Positions 48,901 to 60,838 of a DNA stretch of 64,000 nt are shown here, one piece after another; within the stretch, counting starts at the first letter, position 1; the number at the start of each line of letters is the position of its first letter. A model generated the notes under the pieces. It was given only the letters and a program-made list of their open reading frames with translations. It was not told the DNA's origin and searched no databases. A program made the translations under genes and the position numbers. This stretch comes from Oryzias latipes (taxonomy: Eukaryota; Chordata; Actinopteri; Beloniformes; Adrianichthyidae), in NCBI RefSeq assembly GCF_002234675.1, contig NC_019876.2, positions 13,576,829-13,640,828 on the forward strand, given 5' to 3'.

Positions 48901-49633
48901 TTCCTTCCATCGTAGAGAAAAAAAAAACACACAAAAAACATAACTTTTATGTATAAAAAAGGAAAAATAAAATAAAAAAAATACTACACAAAAAGTCAAA
49001 TGTTCCTGCACATTAATAATATCAGAGTTGCGATGCGGCAGACAGACTTATTCATAAAGCTTCCAATTAACAACTATGACCGCTGACGTGTTCAAAATGA
49101 TCTATCCGTCTCGGTTCTTTCCTGGAAACATCTCTGACCCAACGCCAGGTTTCCTGGGTTCAGTTAAGGTGAACCCTATGGGCCTCGTGCTCTTGGATTA
49201 AACGATGTTTGCAACTATAAATAGATGTAATAATTCGTCTCTGTTGTCAGGCTAAACCGGAAATGGACGTGGCAGTCGAGTTTTCTGTAGAAATTAATCA
49301 ATTTAATAGTTTTAATTAAAAAAAAAAAGACTGGCTACTCCTCCTAGGCCCCATCCAAGTTAGCCGCGGATAACCAAAACATCGAATTGTTTTACGAGCT
49401 TTTGAGAGCTAATACAACAAGCTTACTTACTATCATGCGGACATCCGTAACGTCTATAGAAAAGAAGGGAAACAATAAATATAGTTACGCTACTTCGGAA
49501 AAATTCTGAAGCTGTAAAATTTTGTTATTAATCACCAAGCGAAGCGAGCTAGCTTGTTTGCTAGTCACTACGAACTTTTCTAAAAAGTGAAAACAAGTGC
49601 TTTCTTACCCGTTTCTTCTGTATATACCTGCAT
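39913..49633 (-). CDS. ttc31: Tetratricopeptide repeat protein 31-like, with UBA-like and RRM regions
   Basis: Eighteen coding exons, 615 aa, all phases consistent: 49,609-49,633, 49,431-49,453, 46,926-46,992, 46,604-46,815, 46,446-46,526, 46,302-46,361, 45,560-45,736, 45,267-45,404, 45,122-45,173, 44,951-45,035, 44,733-44,874, 44,346-44,450, 43,370-43,469, 43,078-43,288, 42,485-42,559, 42,277-42,379, 40,863-40,978, 39,913-39,988. Domains: acidic N-terminus with DYDENIDIDDYDDW; basic coiled-coil-like stretch ~110-156; acidic Ser/Asp stretch ~190-215; ELDMTSSFVS; three TPRs ~280-385 (LFGNRSFCYEKLLEYDKAL as in TTC31); UBA-like QYGFTREQSSNALIIHGTV ~390-418; RRM ~494-568 with RNP2 VWVGNL and RNP1 RCAFVNF; basic tail FRPFRPPDRRGAT. 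From memory, human TTC31 lacks the RRM. Function is unknown; the RRM suggests RNA binding. Exon 5 uses a GC donor. Confidence 0.85.
41205..41940. repeat. Family A foldback copy (intron of ttc31)
   Basis: Left arm: TTTCTGCAGCGCAGCAGG ... TCTGCTCCTGATTAATCAG ... AAAGAAATACTC. Right arm repeats these blocks inverted: GATTTCTTTATTCA ... GAATCAGGAGCAGATG ... CAACTCAGAGGTGAATTTC. It is thus a long imperfect palindrome. Confidence 0.6.
42725..42790. repeat. Perfect 27-bp hairpin in a ttc31 intron
   Basis: The arms at 42,725-42,751 and 42,764-42,790 are exact reverse complements (GGACAGTGGTTAAAAAGG... / ...CCTTTTTAACCACTGTCC) with a 12-base loop. Weaker pairing extends to CTCTAGG/CTAGATGG outside. 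It may be a palindromic MITE remnant; a small-RNA precursor is possible but unsupported. Confidence 0.85.
43575..44157. mobile_element. MITE family E, copy 1 (ttc31 intron)
   Basis: The inverted termini are CATTGACTGTAAATGAGAAC and GTTCTCGTATACAGTCAATG. The interior shares CAAGCTCACTCCTGATT and GAGAGTGGTTGCCAT with copy 2 at 45,796. Non-coding. Confidence 0.7.
45796..46257. mobile_element. MITE family E, copy 2 (ttc31 intron)
   Basis: Starts CATTGACTGTATATGAGAAC and ends near GTCCAGTTCTCGTCTACTG. The interior AAGTGGTAGGGGCGTGG matches copy 1. Confidence 0.65.
47425..48050 (-). repeat. Interspersed repeat family A, reverse copy (ttc31 intron)
   Basis: Reverse-oriented blocks: TAGCATTTTTCTGATGATGG, GCTCCATTCTGAGGCATCC and CTCTGCAGAAACTATGTCC. 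Confidence 0.6.
48640..48900 (+). repeat. Interspersed repeat family A, fragment (ttc31 intron)
   Basis: TAGTTTCTGCAGAGCTGCAG, CTGCTAGCTTACAGCC and TCTGCTCCTGAAG in family order. Confidence 0.5.
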
Positions 49634-49778
49634 GTTTTGTCGCACACGTCCAGTCCAGACACGGTCTAACTGTATAGAAGAATTTATGACGTACAATGTT
49701 ACATTGCTGCGCAAATTCTTGCCTCTAAACGTCGCCTGCGCTCACGTTTCCGCGCCTTGATGACTGTTGTTAGTGACG

Positions 49779-49785
49779 CCGGAAG
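49779..49785 (+). promoter_or_regulatory. ETS-type site upstream of ttc31
   Basis: CCGGAAG about 146 bases upstream of the start codon, in a locally CG-rich, TATA-less stretch (49,720-49,830). This is typical of housekeeping promoters. Motif match only. Confidence 0.4.
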
Positions 49786-49829
49786 AGAAGGCGGGACTTA
49801 GTGATGGGACTGGCCCGCTTTTTTGACGC

Positions 49830-50689
49830 ATGCGCATTCCTTTGACTTAAACAAAATTAATTCTTAGGATCCAACCAGATCAATTTGTTTGTACCATCGT
49901 TATGCTCAGTTATCAGACGTGTTCAAAATCTAAACAGAAATGATCAAACGGAAACAAAAATAAATGAACCAAAACTAAAAGGATTTTAGAGTAGATTTGA
50001 GCGTTTTATCACTGTGATTAAACTTTCCCTGGCAAAAACTCTGAGGTGGAAGAGTGTTCAGATAGGGGAGGAGAATAATCCTGCCGTGGTGGATGATTAC
50101 TAGTCAGCCGATTCTGTAAATGAATATTTACCAGCTGATGGAGCAGAACTAAATCACTGCATCACTGAAGAGGACAGAGAGTGAGCCCCAGCATAAACTA
50201 CTATTAGACATAAACAATAGCATGAGGAAATACTGTACTCTGCAGTACCGTGATATAACGTACTATATCCACACTATAAGGTGCACTTAAAAGCCTTAAT
50301 GTATTTCAAAGAAACACGATGGGCTTTATCATCTGGAGTGTCTTATATATGGATTCATTCTAGTTGTGCTTACTGATGTTGAAGTGGTTTACAGAGGTAC
50401 ACAACGCTCTGTCAAAACCTTTGGCTGGGTGTTATTGGGAATACACCAACATGGTTAACGTGGCGGTGTCGGACTGTTTTTTTTTTTTTGAAGGGAGTTG
50501 GAGTATTCACAGTAACATTCGTTTTAGCAGTATCAGTCAGTATTTTATATGTTACTTACAAAGTGGGGCCTTATAGTTCAGCGAACCTTATATACATTCA
50601 CCAGCCACTTTATTAGGATTGGATCGCCTTTTGCCTTCAGAACTGCCTCAATAAATCGGGGCGGGGCTGGTGAGTGATTGATCTCTGAT
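49830..50689. other. Intergenic, nothing recognised
   Basis: Between ttc31 promoter and SINE; AT-rich, no gene. ORFs here are short and uncharacteristic. Confidence 0.4.
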
Positions 50690-50872
50690 TGGAGGATCGC
50701 CTGTGTCACCGAACCCCACATTGTTACTGGTGATTGAGCCTGGCGCCATTGTAAGGCCGCCAAAAAGTGTGCGTTTATACGTGTGTGCATGGGTGAATGG
50801 GACTGTGACCTTTGGGCCTTCAAGGAAGGTGGGGAAGCGCTACACAAGTATACGCCATTTACAACTTACACA
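50690..50872 (+). repeat. tRNA-derived SINE tail copy
   Basis: GTGTGCATGGGTGAATGGG, then CTTTGGGCCTTCAAGGAAGG and AAGTATACGCCATTTAC, the family 3' end. Confidence 0.55.
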
Positions 50873-51019
50873 GGATTGGTTCTTTAAAATGAGGAGCCAT
50901 CCAAAAGTTGTCTTTCCTGAAAACAAGAAGAAAAGAGACAAATTCTGAAAGGTAAGAACTTTTATGAATCGTATAGTCGAAGGCTGTCACGTTCAAATAT
51001 GCCGCGGTTGATGAACAGA

Positions 51020-51600
51020 TGGTTAAATCTACTGGAGCCTGTCCATCATGAGGATATGGGTCCTTAAAAGGCTGCAGGCATTAGAAACCTTGCCCTGGCA
51101 TCAACAGCTGAAAATGTGCTAGAAGTCTGTCAAGGAGCAAAGACAATAGACTTATAAGTTCAGGACAAAGGAGGATAAGAGCGTCTGTCTGCAACCTGCC
51201 ATCCATGGGGACCCTCTATAAACAACGCAGCAGGAGGAAAGCGACATAGATAATCACGCATTGATCCAGTGTGTGGACTCAGGCCACGCACACACCACAC
51301 GTTTCCTCAACAGCTTCTTCCCAACAGCAATCAGAATGCTGCACAGGACATCAGAGAGGGAAGACTGAACTGAATCATACGACATGCCATCCAGCTAGGA
51401 CACTAAGTGCAATAAACAATTAACTCCACATGTGCAACAATTCTTCTGAATAGATTGGGACGCTGCAATATTCACATTTACTCATATTTATATTTTATAC
51501 TTTTGTTGTCTAATTTTACTTTATTTGATTTACTTTTACATTTTTGTCCTTACTTTATTCACCCTGATTTGACAGATGCCAAAGAAAAATTCCGATCTAC
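51020..51600 (+). pseudogene. LINE 3'-end fragment (CR1/L2-like)
   Basis: CTGCCATCCATGGGGACC then CGCAGCAGGAGGAAAGC and AACAGCTTCTTCCCAACAGC encode the conserved C-terminal pattern (CHPW/SIGTLYKQRSRRK ... NSFFPTAIRML) of fish CR1/L2-type reverse transcriptases. In-frame breaks; no upstream RT domain. Confidence 0.55.
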
Positions 51601-51888
51601 TGCAAATGGCAAGAAAACCTTGAATTGAAACGTTGCATGCCTGAACAAAAGCATTGGTTCTTCACTGGCATACCGCCTGTGGCCAAAGAAGCAGGAATAC
51701 CTTAATGGCAGTGATGGAGAACCAAGTTTCAAAAAAATAAAATTAAAAAGAAGGCAACAATGACAAAGTGATTAAACCCTGAAAGAGGAAGAAACAAAAA
51801 GAAACTGCGTTGCAATGAAATCCTGTCTACCTTTTGTTGTTGAATGGCAAAAAAATAAAACAGGAAATTCACTTAAGAGTTTTAATGT

Positions 51889-51894
51889 TTTATT
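51889..51894 (-). terminator. Candidate poly(A) signal for mfsd8
   Basis: AATAAA on the minus strand ~310 bases after the stop codon. Confidence 0.45.
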
Positions 51895-52201
51895 TCAGTT
51901 TAAACATTTCAATTTAATTATGACAATACGCTCATCCAGAAATCACTTTCTGAATAATTTAATAATGAAAAACCCACAGCTTTAAACAGCTACAGGTAAA
52001 GCTGGTAAGAGAAACAAACATCAGTATTTTAGAGTCCATCATCGAGGGAACGCTTCCTATGAAGTTTAAAGGTTCAAACCCTGAGTCACAAGTCATAAAA
52101 GGTAATCGGTAACCAGAAGTTTTATTAGGAACGGGCGATAAAATAAAATGCAGCCAAATAAGAGTTGCATGCTTCCATTGGCTCCGCCCCAAAGGGAGCC
52201 G

Positions 52202-55200
52202 TTACTCGACAATCCTTCTGTGGCGCTCCGAAAAGGCGACGAGTTTGCGGTAGCTTGAGGTGAGAAGGATGATGGCGGCCAATACCATACTGCAGATGAG
52301 GCTGAAGGCCCAGCGAGGCCCCAGGAGGGTGTAGACATGGGAGACGAAGACGGGACCGAGTGTTCTGGCGCCGCTCCCAGAGGCTGTCAGCCAGCCCATG
52401 TACACCCCCTGAAGAAAGAGTCAGTCCAGTTTACACAATAACAGTTTTTGTTTTACACTCCAAGGCCTTCTTACCTGAGGTTTGGGTCCAAGGATTTTGG
52501 AGTAGAGCGTGTAGGACATCACATTGCATGCTGGGTATCCCACTCCGATCAGGATGTCAGAGGAGATGTACTGAGCCAGGTGAATGGCAGGAATATACTG
52601 ACACCACGTCTGCTCATAAGGGCAGCCTGTTGGCTCAAATGTATTGTTGGAGGCTAATGCGGCCTTAGAAACCTCACCCACTAGTGTGTTGTTTTTCAGG
52701 TCTGCAGTTAGAAGGGGGTCAAAAAGGGAAAATCTATGTTTAAAATCTGTGCAAATGTTGAAATCTATTTTTATTTTTAATATAAAGATGTCAATAGCAA
52801 CCAATAAATTGACATTTACATATATGGGCAAATATACAGTAATAATAAATACCTGCCCACTGGATTTTGGGGTAGTGGTTGCCCCATGGAAGCAAAACGA
52901 TAAAGCCACAAAATATAACAGCAAAGCCAGCGAGCAACACAGGACGATCTCCAAACCTCACGGGCGGAAAAAGACAAAAGGATGAGGCGACATAAAATGT
53001 TAAAAATCTTTGACAAACGGCAGAAATCCAGATACAGCATACCTTTGAGAAGCTGCTTTTACAGCCAGAAAGACCAGGATGGACTCAAACCCGATGGCAC
53101 ACATAATGATGCCGTTATAAAGCACCGCCTCCTTTCTCGTCCAGGAGAACATGTCCATGGATAAAGGAGTGGCTATTCTGAGGGAGAACAAACAGGCAGG
53201 CCTTTTTGTTTTTTTGTTCCCCAGCAGCCACTGCCATCGCGCTGTTCTTTTTGAGGTTCAAAGAAACACTTACGTTTCAAAGACGGCGAAGATGAACATG
53301 ACCGTGAAGAACAAGATGTTGGAGATGAGCACGGCCACCTGGTCGATGCTCAGCTCATCTTCTTCAATATTAACTCTATCTACAGAGAAGAGAAGAGAAG
53401 ACATGTTAAGAAAAACCCACACAGTCCATTTAATAGTAAAATACTACAACGTTTATGTCTCACACCATCCCTCAGATCCTTTGACTTAAAAAGAACTTTA
53501 CTAAGGAATATCTAAATGCCCCAAAACAACATTTTAACAACAGAAATGACAGTGAGGCATTTGTTTTTGCAATCCAGCATTCTGATTCATGGAAGAAGTT
53601 TAAATCAATTTAAAACATCTTTCACATCACTTAAAAAGTTTTTTTTCTCGCTGATATTTTTTTTCGTGCCAATGTGTATTTTATTTCTCTCAACATTTTT
53701 GTTTTTTGTGCCATTTTTTGTGGTTTGTGTAGTAATTTGTTTTGTGTTGTTAGCGGTAATTTTTTGTGCCATTTTTTCTTCCTCCGTTTTGTCCCTTTCA
53801 GGGTCTCAGGAGCGACCCTGGACAGGTCGCCAGGTCCCCAAGTGGGAGCCCTGAGCAGGTCGCCAGCACACAAAAAACACACACACAAAAATGGAGCACA
53901 AAGGATAAAACAAAACATTTGAACGAAAAACAAGAAAAATTAGAGCTTCAGTTTTTTTCTTCTTCTTTAAAGCCGGCACGATAAATTGAAAATTTATTGT
54001 TATCACGATATCAAGCTTTAATACGTATACCGCAAAAGATGCAGAAAAGTGTGATAAATGGTTCCTTTAATGTACTAAAACAATCTTTCAGCATCTTGAA
54101 GTATTTAGTGAATCAAATAAATCGATTTATGCATTTGACCAATCGAATGGACTCTTTTACATTGTTAGCCAATCAGATGAAGCCCTTTTGTGTTAGACAC
54201 CCACCTCCTTTGTAGACAAGGGTCAATTGGAGTCTGATTTAAATCATGTTCTTATTTGAATCAAACTGTGTGAAATGAAAAGGATGTTTTTGGTTGTTTT
54301 GTTATTTGTTCATTAATCGCAAGTTAAATCTTCATCGCAATATTGATCACTAATATCGCAACTCAAGTTTTCCTCGTATCGTGAAGCCCAAAAAAAGAGA
54401 AAAAACATCTGAAGAGCTGTAAAAACCAAACAAAGTTTTTAATCAGCAGCATGTGGTTCACTGTAGGATCAGATTATAATCATGTGGACATACAGACCTT
54501 CAGAGGTGTAGTTGATAGCTTGAATCTGTTTTCCATCTTCATCCACGCGATGCTCTCTGATGAAAGTGGACAATTTTAGCCAAAGTCTCTGAAAGTTTTT
54601 TTACTCAAAACAAAAACAAAACCTGACTTTTTTGTGGTATTAGTTGTCTTTAACAACAGTTTCTCAACAGCTTTTTTTTTTAATTAACAGTACAGGTTTA
54701 ATAAATGTAATCACATATTTCTTTCATTTTCATTTTTGTGGGGGTTTTATCTGGATTGTCTCATCTTTTGGAATAAATTTTCTCAGTGCATAAATCCTTT
54801 AAATAACTGTAATATGACATAAATTCAGCCTTGCATTAATGCATTTTCTGTGAAAGGGGTAAAAAGGCACAATGAATAAAACAAAAAACGAAAACACATG
54901 AATAAAAGAAATGATTGAAAAATATGATTTAAAAAAAAGGCGCTTTCAATGTGAGAGAATAGGACTGGAGTGTGCGCTCACTTTAACACCAGGACAACAA
55001 GCAGGATGTTGATGAGGCCAAACAGAGCAGCCAGTAGTGCTGGGGTCGTGTACATGCTGAGCTGCAGCTTTATGACGTCCACAGTGATGCCTTCCTCACC
55101 GATGAAGGTCAGACCCGCCTGCAAAGCTGTCGCGCACGACGACAGGAAAAATGTTCATAAAAATTAAGCCTAAAGAGGATTTCAAAGGAAAAAATAATGA

Positions 55201-57521
55201 CTCCACTCAGTGAACTGAGTACCGGGTCCGAGGATGAAACCCAGAGCCTGGCAGGCGCTCATGTTCGCCATGGCGCCAGTCCTCTCCCTCAGTGAAGTAG
55301 CTCCGGCAACGTAAGACCGCACCACAGCAACGTTACCTGAAAAGACAATAACTCAACACCGTGTGGCTAAGCAATAAAAAAATAAACTAAAAAAATAACT
55401 GAATACCTGCTCCGAAGCCCACAAAGGCTCTGGACATCAACAGGTGGTACTTGTTGTTAGTCTTCGGCAGGTAAGCGTAGGCGTAGTAGATGTTTGCCGC
55501 CAGGTTGATGAAGATGGAGCACACCAGCGGCTCTCTGCGCGGCCGGTGATTGGACCACCAGCCGAAGAGGGGCGAGGCCACCATCTGGCCCAGACTGTAA
55601 GCCGCCACCATCCAGCCCAAAAAACTGGCGTCTGCACCACTGTCCACCTTCAAGGAGCACAAAGCAGGTGAGACGAACCTCCTTTGATTCATTGTGATGG
55701 TTGTTAGGTCTGTGTTTTTAAAGACTAGTGTGTTTGTTTTATAGCCATTTATACATCTTATTATTCATTTACAAACTAAACTCATCATAAGATGTAACAA
55801 TTTTACTAAATAAATATTGGTTTTATTAAATAAATATAATTGAATTTCATCAATTCTGGATTTGAATTTTTAAGATGAGAAAAATACAGAATAGTCAGAA
55901 ACTACAAAAGGAATTTCTAAAAATTGGGAGAGGGTTTTAAAGCAATGTTTATATTGATTTCATCTAATATTCAGCCATCCAATCGAATGTTTTAGAAAAA
56001 AATGTACTTGTAGCTCTGGAGTAAATTCTACTTGTCTGTAAATGAATCACCAATACTTTTGTGAACAGAAGTTTCAACATTTTATTAGTTTTTATCAGTT
56101 ACTCTGATGAAAATGGTGTTTTTAACATGATCTTGTAGCATTTTTCTGATGATGGACGACATATTGGAAAAAAAAATTCAGCTTAAAACTGAATTTCTGA
56201 GTATTTTGTCCATTTAAATTGTAGTGAATCAGGAGCAGATGAAAAAACGCTGTTCGAAAAATGTTGCAGTATTTACGTACAAACTACAATCAACCACAAG
56301 CTCCCAGCTGCGCTCCATTCGGATGCGTCCACTTGGAGACAAATCCATGTTTTTTTTTCCTCGTCTGAGCTGGTATCTGGCTAAAAACTATGCGGCTGGA
56401 TAGCTCTGTTGTTGCTCGTTGTTTTTGTTGTACCGCTAATGTAAGATTTGGGTTGTGAGAGGCTGCGAGCTAGATGGAGAACACATAAACAGATGGGTGG
56501 GGGGAATTGGGGACGGGCTTACTCCACCAACAGTCCTGCCCACAACTCAGAGGCAAATTTCGAATGAAATCCAGCTGCCCTGCAGAAACTACGCCCTAGA
56601 AAATGACGGGCTTTTTAATTTGACCTAAAAACATAATAATTAAAAGCACACTGGGAACACTTTTACAATAGATCTAAAGATGATTTGAGTGTGACTTCAA
56701 ATACAGTGTCTTTTTCAAAGTAGTGACAGTGCATGATGCGTTTACCTTTTCTAAGTAAGGCCAGAGTGATGTGATGACAATGGTGAATCCTGAAAACACA
56801 CAAAAAGAAAAACCCAGAAAATATTGATGATTTTTTTCTTTTTTAATCTTAGTTTTCACAGTGATGCAGCATCTCTTTAAATGGGAGTTGCTGATTTAAA
56901 GTAATTAAATTTAAAGGAATATTTTGAAAATGGGATAAATCATTAAGACAAATACCATTTTTTTCTTTCCAAAGCACGTTACATTTTTGCATCCCCTGTT
57001 GATAAATGTCTTACACGTTCAGTAATTGTGCACCTTTGGGATTCATCCAGATGTTGTTTATTATTGATAATACAAATTATGACCTTTAACGTTTCAAAGT
57101 GATCGACCAGCCCAAATGTGACATCATTTAGAACAGGACTGACATGACAGAAACCAGCTAAACCTGACTAGGTGGGTAATATTTTCCAGACAACAGGACT
57201 TAAATCCCCTCTGGTTAAACTTGTTGGACTAACTTGCTTGTTCTGAGTGAACTCACCAACACTGCTGAGGAACATGGTGAAGTACATGACTCTGATGGAC
57301 CTCCACCTGCTCCTGTAGTCCCCATCCTGGGAGCCATCACTAGCAAACAAACACGATTATTTCCACAGCATTTCATGGAAGCATATAGAAGAGACATGGC
57401 GAGTTCACGGTCTGTGAACTTCACACCTCCCTGCTGAATGTTTGCCAGTTGAACTCTGCTCTTACCTGCTTGCATCATCCCGCAGCAATGGAGTGGTGTC
57501 GTCTGGCTCCGGAGGGGACAT
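52202..57521 (-). CDS. mfsd8: Major facilitator superfamily domain-containing protein 8 (CLN7)
   Basis: Twelve coding exons, 506 aa (human 518), phases consistent: 57,466-57,521, 57,257-57,339, 56,746-56,789, 55,407-55,647, 55,223-55,336, 54,982-55,126, 54,498-54,556, 53,274-53,379, 53,043-53,177, 52,853-52,956, 52,475-52,701, 52,202-52,408. A polytopic lysosomal membrane protein of the MFS; loss of the human gene causes CLN7 neuronal ceroid lipofuscinosis. Seen: acidic dileucine signal DTTPLL near residues 8-13 (lysosomal sorting), [20 protein letters not shown] leading into TM1, the MFS signature region [29 protein letters not shown], the loop with NNT glycosylation sites ([15 protein letters not shown]), [15 protein letters not shown] and the C-terminus HRRIVE. 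The start was chosen because it gives the expected N-terminus. Introns contain a hAT-like MITE and family A copy. Identity is secure. Confidence 0.96.
53972..54389. mobile_element. hAT-like MITE copy in mfsd8 intron
   Basis: Starts GCCGGCACGATAA, ends TATCGTGAAGCCC; internal blocks ATACCGCAAAAGA and CCAATCAGATGA match 20,909-21,319. More diverged than that copy. Confidence 0.6.
56095..56690 (-). repeat. Interspersed repeat family A, reverse copy (mfsd8 intron)
   Basis: TAGCATTTTTCTGATGATGG, GAATCAGGAGCAGATGAAAA, CACAACTCAGAGGCAAATTTC and GCACACTGGGAACAC in reverse order of the forward copies. Confidence 0.6.
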
Positions 57522-58084
57522 TTTATTATTTTTATATGATGAAAAATGTACTTTCGGGAGAAGATGCGCCCTGTTATGTCACTAAGTCGCCATGTATCCG
57601 AGTTTCAATGAACTAAACAGTCGCCAGTTCTTCCATTCAGGAAGTAAACTTTGGCTAGCGGCTCAAAGTCGTATTTCCCACTTTCTCATTTTCGACAGCC
57701 TGACAAACGACACACATAATGTTCTGCAGAAGCTCCTAAACCCTGCAGAAATGGATAAAGCTTTAACGCAACGCCGAACCTCACTAAACTGGACTATGAC
57801 ACCAGCCGCGGCACCATCTATTAAACTGGCTACTATTTATTATCCGGTGGTGACTTTCAAAATAAGATCTCAAAACATGCATTTGTCAACAACAATTTCA
57901 ACTTTTAACATGCTTGGCCAGGAAAAGGCCAAATTATGATGTTTATTCACTTTCTAATAGGACTAACAAAGTATGAAATCAGAGCGTTTCATCAATTTGC
58001 TCCTTTATGCAGTTACACAACCCCTGGAGTTTTATTTTGAAGTCACAGATGAGAAGTTCCGGGACCTTGCTGGCGCGAGAGCGC

Positions 58085-58092
58085 TCACGTGA
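58085..58092. promoter_or_regulatory. CLEAR-type E-box upstream of mfsd8
   Basis: Palindrome TCACGTGA, 564 bases upstream of the mfsd8 start codon and beside a CG-rich patch (CTGGCGCGAGAGCGCTCACG). This is the core of the CLEAR element recognised by TFEB/TFE3 in lysosomal gene promoters. The transcription start is not known, so function is inference. Confidence 0.45.
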
Positions 58093-58597
58093 GAAATAAA
58101 TGCAAAAACACTAAATAACATTTCCGGCAACATTTGCAGAATCTTTATTTTTATTTTATTTTATTTATTTGTTTGTTTATTTATTATGTGTTACTTTTTT
58201 GTTTTAATTGTAATACATGTGTGTTCTATTTAAAACAAAAAAACATATATACATATATTTTAATCAATTGTGGATAACTCAATTACTTAGACTATTAGGT
58301 AAAATAGGCCACAAAAGGTTAGCGGGTCTTAGCTCTCTAAAAGTAAACAGCAAACAAATACAAATAAATTCAAACTGTTGCCACAACTGTACTTGACATG
58401 TAACAATTGATTTGGTTGGTCTGTGGTTGTTAGAGTGGGCGGGGCAAACCCTTACAGTAAGACCGCAAAGGCGGAATTTATGTTAATGTTTTATTATGTC
58501 ATCATTACAATTTGTTTTACATGACTCTTTATATTTTTTTGTAATGTGTGTGTGTGTTAACCCTGGTCCAGCTCTCACCAGCTAGTGCCTAGTCCAC

Positions 58598-58642
58598 ACA
58601 CACACAAACACACACACGCACGCACACACACACACACACACA
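58598..58642. repeat. CA microsatellite
   Basis: About 45 bases of CA repeats with a few changes; a short TG run at 58,546-58,557 precedes it. Confidence 0.85.
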
Positions 58643-60838
58643 CTTGAGAAAAGGACAGATGAAAAAGACATTTAGGCCTACATGTAGTATAGCTTAAGCT
58701 TTTACTTGCAGGATAGGCCAGACCCTAAGTGGTGACCCCAGTGGCAAACAAAGATTGGGTGTGCTGATGTCACCTGGTTCCACAAGAGTTGTGGGGAGGA
58801 CAACTGAACTTGAGAGGAAGATGGCTTCATTTGAAAGTACTTTCTGTTCTTTCTAAATAGAATTTGATTTTATTGTGAAACATGACTGTCTTATTTTGCT
58901 GTTTGAGTGGCCCATTTTACCTAAATGTGGCACATTTCAAAAGGACAGCTGATATTTTAAGTTGTAGAACTTCAGCAATAATCTTTTACCCTATATATTA
59001 AACACAGAAATATTAAAAACAATTGCTATTTATATATGGAACGCTGTTTTCCCAAGCAAAAAGTGGCCCAATTTAGCTGATGTCACTATAAAGAGTTGTT
59101 TTTTACGCATTTCAACAAGGGCCTTAAACACTATATTTTTTCTCTCATGGCAAGTTAAAATAAACTCAATTACCCAGAATGCAACTCCACTTGATAAGGG
59201 TCCTAAAAACGAAAGTGACTCTTTTCATTTGTTTGCACATGGTGGTCAGATCCTTAGACGTTGAGGTCAACAGGGATTCATACCTGTGAAGGACAAAAGA
59301 GCTCGACTTGGATAAATAAATCTGGTTTTGTGGTGGCAGTATGGGTAAGAAAGTTTTATTTGTCATGGGGATCGAGTGCTTTAGGCTATTACTCTGTATT
59401 TCATTTGTCAAATCTGTGCACCCTTCTAATAAATACCCGGGGGGCGGGTTTATTGTCTCTCATTCACAGACAGACGGATATTCTATTGGATAGTTTTGGT
59501 GCTTGTTGCTTCATGTTGCAGCTCTGCTCCTGGTGAGTAATTCCAGAAAAAAAGAAAAAAGACCGCGGTCAAGTGAGCCGACATCTGTAGAAGTGCGGTC
59601 TCGCAAGCCGTCACTGACTATCTGCATGCGCGTTTACATCATAGTTTAGGGTCCACACGCCCAGCGAGCTGAAAAGACGGTATAAAGCGCTAATATCACC
59701 CATGTCACTGTTACCATCATCAAATAACATGTAATGTGCTCTGAAATTGATGCGAGCTATTGCAAGCCCTATATTGTTATTTGATGTGCAAATGTATTCA
59801 TTTGGATTGCATGTTTGTTCATTCCATAATAAACTACCAGAAATAACGTGTTTTGTCTGAAATATAATCAATCAGACAGATACTAAAAGTGAGATTTAAC
59901 ACTGACGAGAGTGTTTTGTGGGTTGTGAGCATGACATGGAATGGAATCAAACAGAAGTGAAGAAACTCCACGTAAACAAAGGGCACATCTGGTCATGTCA
60001 ACTCTTTCTAAAGTTCCTGATGGTGACGCAAAACTTACACTGGATAATTTTTGGTCATGATGTTCACTAACATCATAGCAAGTTTGATGAAAATTGACTG
60101 GAGAAAATTAAAGAAAAAAAGTTATAGTTCTCCAAAGCATCCTGCCTTTCCAGTTAAAGTATTACGTATTACCCATTCAAAATGCCACTTTATCAAAAGG
60201 TGACGCAAAACTTTCACTGGATTATTGTTGGTAATGATGTTCATGATCATCACAGCAAGTTTGATGAAAAATGACTGGAGAAAATTACAGATATTGACAT
60301 AATAGACCGATTCAGGCCTTCTCATACATACATAGAGAATAATATGTGAACCATCCAAAATGCCACTTTATCAAATTGTTAATACTTAATACTTTAACTG
60401 TAAAGGCAGGATGCTTAGGAGAACTATGACTTTAATTTCTCTCATTTTCTTTAGTCTGTCAATATCTTTACTTTTCTCCAGTCAATTTTCTTCAAACTTG
60501 CTATGATGTTAGTGAACATCATGACCAACAATAATCCAGTCTAAGTTTTGCGTCACCTTAAATGAAGCAACTTTAGAAAGAGTTGACATGACCAGATGTG
60601 CCCTTTTTTTATGTGGAGTTTCTTCACTTCTGTTTGATTCCATTCCATGTCATGTTCAACAACCCACAAAACACTCTCGTCAGTGTTAAATCTCACTTTT
60701 AGTATCTGTCTGATTGATTATATTTCAGACAAAACACGTTATTTTTGGTAGTTTATTATGGAATGAACAGACATGCTATCCAAATTAATACATTTGTACA
60801 TAAAATAACAATATAGGGCTTGCAATAGCTCTCATTTA

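Larger units (their letters stand above)
57600..59564. other. Upstream region of mfsd8, otherwise non-coding
   Basis: Contains the E-box, a CA/TG microsatellite (58,598-58,642) and AT-rich sequence. No second gene was recognised; the 115-aa ORF at 57,592-57,939 has no gene character. Confidence 0.4.

Noticed and set aside
53516-54006. ORFs in an mfsd8 intron (up to 112 aa)
   Set aside because: Low-complexity T/A-rich translation without conserved motifs, between well-supported exons.
57592-57939. 115-aa ORF upstream of mfsd8 on the plus strand
   Set aside because: No recognisable domain or splice context. It could be a chance ORF in the promoter region.
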